Shown in pieces: positions 61,207 through 64,000 of a DNA stretch of 64,000 nucleotides. The stretch spans positions 186,001-250,000 of the forward strand of contig JAHBXW010000002.1 of the NCBI GenBank assembly GCA_019636235.1, written 5' to 3'. Under the pieces are notes generated by a model. That model was not told the DNA's origin. It saw only the letters and a program-made list of their open reading frames with translations, and ran no database searches. The DNA comes from Planctomyces sp. Its GTDB lineage: Bacteria; Planctomycetota; Planctomycetia; Planctomycetales; Planctomycetaceae. Numbering within the stretch: position 1 is the first letter of the stretch; every line of letters starts with the position of its first letter. The translations under genes and the position numbers were made by a program.

Positions 61207-61453
61207 GGCCGTCGCACGGAACGTTGCCGTCGCCCATTCCGGGCGGCGAGAAAAGACCCATCAGACAACCGACACAATCCGCACGGTCAACAGTTCGCTC
61301 CCAGCCGGCCGGGAAAACTTTGACGCTGAGGAGGCTGATGTGTGTTGCCTAACGTATTCGTTGCTCAGTCAGCAGCGGGCGATGCGCCCCGCCGTTCGTC
61401 GAGCACCGACGCCCGGAGCTGCTTCGGTTGATGGATTGCGAGACTGCACGACG

Positions 61454-62212
61454 ATGATCAGCGTTTCTCAGACGACGGAATCGCCGGCCTTCGCGGCCCG
61501 CGGCAACCTGTTGAGCCGAGTCCGCGGGGGCCCGGTCGCCTGCAAGATCGCCGGCAACAAAGCCGAACGCACCGAGGCGTTCCGGCTGGTCTACGAGAAC
61601 TACGTCCGAAAGGGGATGATTCCGGAGAACGTGTACCGGTTGCGGGTCACGGAGTACCACATGTTGCCGACGACGACGATTTTCGTCGCCCGGCAGGGGA
61701 CGGAGGTGATCGGCACGGTGTCCCTGATCGCCGATGGCGACCTGGGGCTGCCGATGGACCGGATTCAGCCGGAACTCGTCGACGAAGCGCGGCAGGCCGG
61801 CCGCCGCCCGGCCGAAGTGTCCTGCCTGGCGTTCCGGAAGCTGGAGTTCCACGAGTTCCTGCCGGTGTTCATCGAGATGACGCGGCTGATGGCGCAGTTC
61901 GCCCGCCGCAACGGGATCGGCCAGTTTCTGATCGGATGCGTGCCGCGGCACGCCCAGTTTTATTGCCATTTTCTGGGGTTCGAGCAGGTGGGCGGCGTGC
62001 GCCCTTACGCCACCGTGGCCAATACGCTGGGCGTCGCCTGCTGCCTGGACTTTGATCGCGTGGACCGCTGCCGTCCGGACTGCTACGAGCAGTACTTCGG
62101 CGTGCGGGCGCCCGAGTCCAAGTTCGACTCGATACCGATGTCGGATCGCGAACGAGCCGCGTTCGCCCATGTTGTCGAGCTGACGGAGCAGCCGCTGACC
62201 GTCAACGCGTGA
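61454..62212 (+). CDS. FeeM-like N-acyl amino acid synthase / PEP-CTERM-associated acyltransferase
   Basis: 252 aa from ATG 61454. The sequence reads as the acyl-homoserine-lactone-synthase-like GNAT fold of FeeM and the exosortase-associated acyltransferases: KAERTEAFRLVYENYVRKGM, then TTTIFVARQGTEVIGTVSLI, PAEVSCLAFRK (the E-(I/V)-x-x-LAF strand) and LIGCVPRHAQFYCHFLGFEQ. FeeM joins an acyl chain from acyl-ACP to an amino acid amine, making N-acyl amino acids such as N-acyl tyrosine. Many such genes occur in exosortase loci. The start is uncertain: GTG 61340 has a far better ribosome site but adds 38 unusual residues. An ABC permease gene follows 37 bp later. Confidence 0.82.
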   Translation: MISVSQTTESPAFAARGNLLSRVRGGPVACKIAGNKAERTEAFRLVYENYVRKGMIPENVYRLRVTEYHMLPTTTIFVARQGTEVIGTVSLIADGDLGLPMDRIQPELVDEARQAGRRPAEVSCLAFRKLEFHEFLPVFIEMTRLMAQFARRNGIGQFLIGCVPRHAQFYCHFLGFEQVGGVRPYATVANTLGVACCLDFDRVDRCRPDCYEQYFGVRAPESKFDSIPMSDRERAAFAHVVELTEQPLTVNA

Positions 62213-62249
62213 TCGTCTCCGGCCCCTCGGAGAGATCGGACCCCTCGGG

Positions 62250-63374
62250 ATGCTGTCCTTCGCCTGGAAAACGCTGATCTGCGATCGCGGGAAAGTCCTG
62301 ACCGCGCTGGTGGGCGTCGTATTCTCTGTGGTGCTGGTCGAGATCCAGGGGGGGCTGTACGTCGGCCTGATGCGCAAGGCCCGCATCCTCACCGACCATG
62401 CCGGCGCGGAGATCTGGGTCGGACATCCCGACGTTCAACTGGTCGATCTGCCGCAGGCGATCCCGGAAACGCTCGTTAACCGGGTGCGTACCGCGCCTGG
62501 CGTGCTGCAGGCCGAGCCCTATGTGCTGGGCAACGCCTTCGCGAGCTTTCCCGACGGCCATTACGAGAACGTGTGGGTTCTGGGAAGCAACCTTGCACGG
62601 ATGCTGGGGACCGGCTGGAACTTCGTCGAGGGCGGACCGGCCGAGCTGCGGCGTCCCAACGGAGTCAGCGTCGACCGCCAGGATCGCGACAAACTGGGCG
62701 ACCCGTCGATTGGCACGGTGTTCGAGATCAACGGCCAGCGGGCCCGGGTCGTCGCCCGGACGGACGGCATCCTGCCTTTCACGACGACGCCCTACCTGTT
62801 CACGTCCATCGACAACGCCCGCCGTTACACCGGCACGCCGTCCGGAAGCTGCTCGTACTTCCTCGTGAAAGTCGCCCCGGACGCCGACCTGGCGACGGTC
62901 GCCGCCAACATCCAGCAGCGGGTTCCCGAACTCAAGGCCTTCACCGCCGCGGAACTCGGACGGCGGTCGGAGAACTACTGGATGCAGCGGACGGGCATCG
63001 GCATCAGCTTCGGCGCGGCGACGCTGCTGGGGCTGTTTGTCGGGCTGTTGATGGTCGGCCAGAGCCTGTACGCGCTGGCCCTGGACCACCTGACCGACTA
63101 CGCGACGCTGAAGGCCATCGGCGCCGGCGAGGGACAGTTGCTGACCGTGGTGTTCGCACAGGCCTGCATCATCGCGGCGATCGGAGCGGCGATCGGCCTG
63201 AGTCTGGTGGCGCTGATCGTGAACACTCTGTCGACGCCGATCGCTCCGATCGAGATTCCCCGGGAGCTGCTGGTGGGCGCGGTGGCGCTGGTGCTGACGG
63301 TGTGCGTCAGCGCGGCGGTGCTGCCGTATCTGCGAATCCGGCAGGTCGATCCCGCGACCGTCCTGCAGGGGTGA
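62250..63374 (+). CDS. MacB/DevC-type ABC transporter permease
   Basis: 374 aa. One N-terminal helix (LVGVVFSVVLVEIQGGLYVG) precedes a large periplasmic MacB_PCD-like domain (about 45-245), and a C-terminal FtsX domain has three helices (TLLGLFVGLLMVGQSLYALA, IIAAIGAAIGLSLVALIVN, VGAVALVLTVCVSAAVLPYL), ending in RIRQVDPATVLQG. The four-helix layout is that of MacB and DevC, which use mechanotransmission to push substrates from the periplasm through an adaptor and TolC. It starts 37 bp after the acyltransferase and is followed 14 bp later by its ATPase. It probably needs an HlyD/DevB-type adaptor, expected just beyond the window. Confidence 0.93.
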   Translation: MLSFAWKTLICDRGKVLTALVGVVFSVVLVEIQGGLYVGLMRKARILTDHAGAEIWVGHPDVQLVDLPQAIPETLVNRVRTAPGVLQAEPYVLGNAFASFPDGHYENVWVLGSNLARMLGTGWNFVEGGPAELRRPNGVSVDRQDRDKLGDPSIGTVFEINGQRARVVARTDGILPFTTTPYLFTSIDNARRYTGTPSGSCSYFLVKVAPDADLATVAANIQQRVPELKAFTAAELGRRSENYWMQRTGIGISFGAATLLGLFVGLLMVGQSLYALALDHLTDYATLKAIGAGEGQLLTVVFAQACIIAAIGAAIGLSLVALIVNTLSTPIAPIEIPRELLVGAVALVLTVCVSAAVLPYLRIRQVDPATVLQG

Positions 63375-63388
63375 GTGAATCAAACGCC

Positions 63389-64000
63389 ATGAGCCATCCG
63401 GCGATCCAGGTCGAACAGCTGACGAAGTCGTACCGCACGGGCGCGGTGACGACTCCGGTGCTGCGCGACGTGTCGCTGACGGCGACGCCGGGGGAGTGCC
63501 TGTTTCTGGCGGGGCCGTCGGGCAGCGGGAAGACGACGCTGCTGTCGATCCTGGGCTGCGTATTGAGCGCCGATTCCGGCCGGGTCCGGCTGTTGGGCGA
63601 GGACGTCTCGCGGATGCGTCCCCGGGACCTGGTGCGGTTTCGCCGGGAGCGGATCGGGTTTGTGTTTCAGCGGTTCCATTTGTTCGAAGGGCTGGAGGCC
63701 TGGGAGAACGTGCGTCTGCCGTGCGATCTGCTGGGCATTCCCCGGCGGGACGGACGTGAACAGGCGATGCAGCTGCTGCAGCTGGTGGGTCTGGCGGACC
63801 GGGCGCATCACCGGATTTCGCAGTTGAGCATGGGGCAGCGGCAGCGCGTGGCCCTGGCGCGGGCGCTGGCGGGGGGGCCCGAACTGATTCTCGCGGACGA
63901 GCCGACGGCGTCGCTGGACGCGGATTCGGGGGCTGTCGCGATGCATTTGTTGAAAGAGCTGTGCAGCGGTTTGAGGAAGACCGTGGTGGTGGTCACGCAT
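63389..64000 (+). CDS. ABC transporter ATP-binding protein, MacB/DevA/LolD type, cut by window end
   Basis: 204 codons are in the window with no stop. Walker A is GPSGSGKTT, the Q-loop follows IGFVFQRFHLF, the signature is LSMGQRQRVALARAL (SMGQ in place of SGGQ), Walker B and D-loop are LILADEPTASLD, and the last codon is the switch His of VVVTH. Only the last 15-30 residues are missing. AAGTCGTACCG-type A-loop Tyr (SYRTG) is present. It energises the permease encoded 14 bp upstream; the two genes form one transporter. Confidence 0.94.
   Translation, partial: MSHPAIQVEQLTKSYRTGAVTTPVLRDVSLTATPGECLFLAGPSGSGKTTLLSILGCVLSADSGRVRLLGEDVSRMRPRDLVRFRRERIGFVFQRFHLFEGLEAWENVRLPCDLLGIPRRDGREQAMQLLQLVGLADRAHHRISQLSMGQRQRVALARALAGGPELILADEPTASLDADSGAVAMHLLKELCSGLRKTVVVVTH

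Larger units (their letters stand above)
60825..61453. other. 629-bp gap before the acyltransferase gene, mostly a long leader
   Basis: From about 61040 the DNA becomes A/T-richer and carries a promoter (61094-61122) and structured repeats (61164-61206). A frame at 60834-61040 (68 codons) is open but lacks a ribosome site. At 61329-61334 a perfect AGGAGG stands before both an out-of-frame ATG 61338 (a four-codon ORF, M-C-V-A) and an in-frame GTG 61340 of the acyltransferase. Confidence 0.55.

Noticed and set aside
61209-61226. TCGCAC-N5-TTGC, sigma-54-like element before the acyltransferase
   Set aside because: The essential GG of the -24 box reads GC, so sigma-54 binding is not expected; a sigma-70-type promoter upstream fits better.
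1-64000. tRNA, rRNA, CRISPR arrays, insertion sequences, phage genes and attachment sites
   Set aside because: No T-loop-like GTTCGAxTC cloverleaf contexts, regularly spaced repeats, transposase motifs or flanking target duplications were seen. A covariance-model or HMM search would be decisive.

Overview
The window reads as a chromosome segment of a GC-rich planctomycete (Planctomycetota, probably Planctomycetia). This rests on lineage-typical families: DUF1501, DUF1549/DUF1553, DUF1559 prepilin-like, DUF1571 and DUF1800 proteins, squalene-cyclase-like repeat proteins with an N-terminal membrane anchor, a Pkn-type kinase with a C-terminal membrane anchor, PEP-CTERM proteins and very large TPR proteins. 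G or C dominates third codon positions, so nearly every real gene has a long antisense shadow ORF. I see no rRNA, tRNA, CRISPR array, insertion sequence or phage gene.

Layout. 0-15.7 kb holds a partial O-antigen-ligase-like membrane protein, agmatine deiminase, a GT-C glycosyltransferase-like protein, a Ser/Thr kinase, secreted hypothetical proteins, a DUF1800 protein, a three-gene secreted-protein operon with a putative HExxH metallopeptidase, a Tat-exported Gfo/Idh/MocA oxidoreductase, a DUF1501 protein, a NIPSNAP protein and a carbonic-anhydrase-like protein. 15.8-24.4 kb is one minus-strand operon: two terpene-cyclase-like repeat proteins flank a TPR protein, an EboC-like UbiA prenyltransferase and an unknown 628-aa protein. 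24.8-35 kb carries 2-oxoglutarate dehydrogenase E1, a DUF2071 protein, a secreted beta-sandwich protein, an overlapping DUF1549/DUF1553-DUF1501 pair and a membrane protein.

35-42.4 kb is an accessory stress-type cluster: small unknown genes (one apparently frameshifted), a rhodanese, DUF2892 and DUF2892-SRPBCC proteins, a zinc alcohol dehydrogenase, an SDR, a 2TM protein and a PfpI/DJ-1 protein. Four sites here resemble sigma-54 (-24/-12) promoters; two are strong matches. 42.4-46.6 kb is a co-directional set (Cys-rich exported protein, DUF1559, PepSY-TM protein, lipoprotein) that may handle metals. 46.7-53 kb has a DUF1579 protein, CstA, PBP2 and an SDR.

53.2-64 kb resembles a PEP-CTERM/exopolysaccharide-type region: two PEP-CTERM proteins, a specialised NusG paralog, a 1442-aa membrane-anchored TPR protein, then a FeeM-like N-acyl amino acid synthase directly followed by a MacB/DevC-type ABC permease and its ATPase, the last cut by the window end. 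The intergenic DNA here is rich in inverted repeats and recognisable promoters. The most novel idea is that the acyltransferase and ABC transporter form a synthesis-and-export unit for an N-acylated amino acid or similar lipid signal. All functional statements are read from sequence motifs without a database search.
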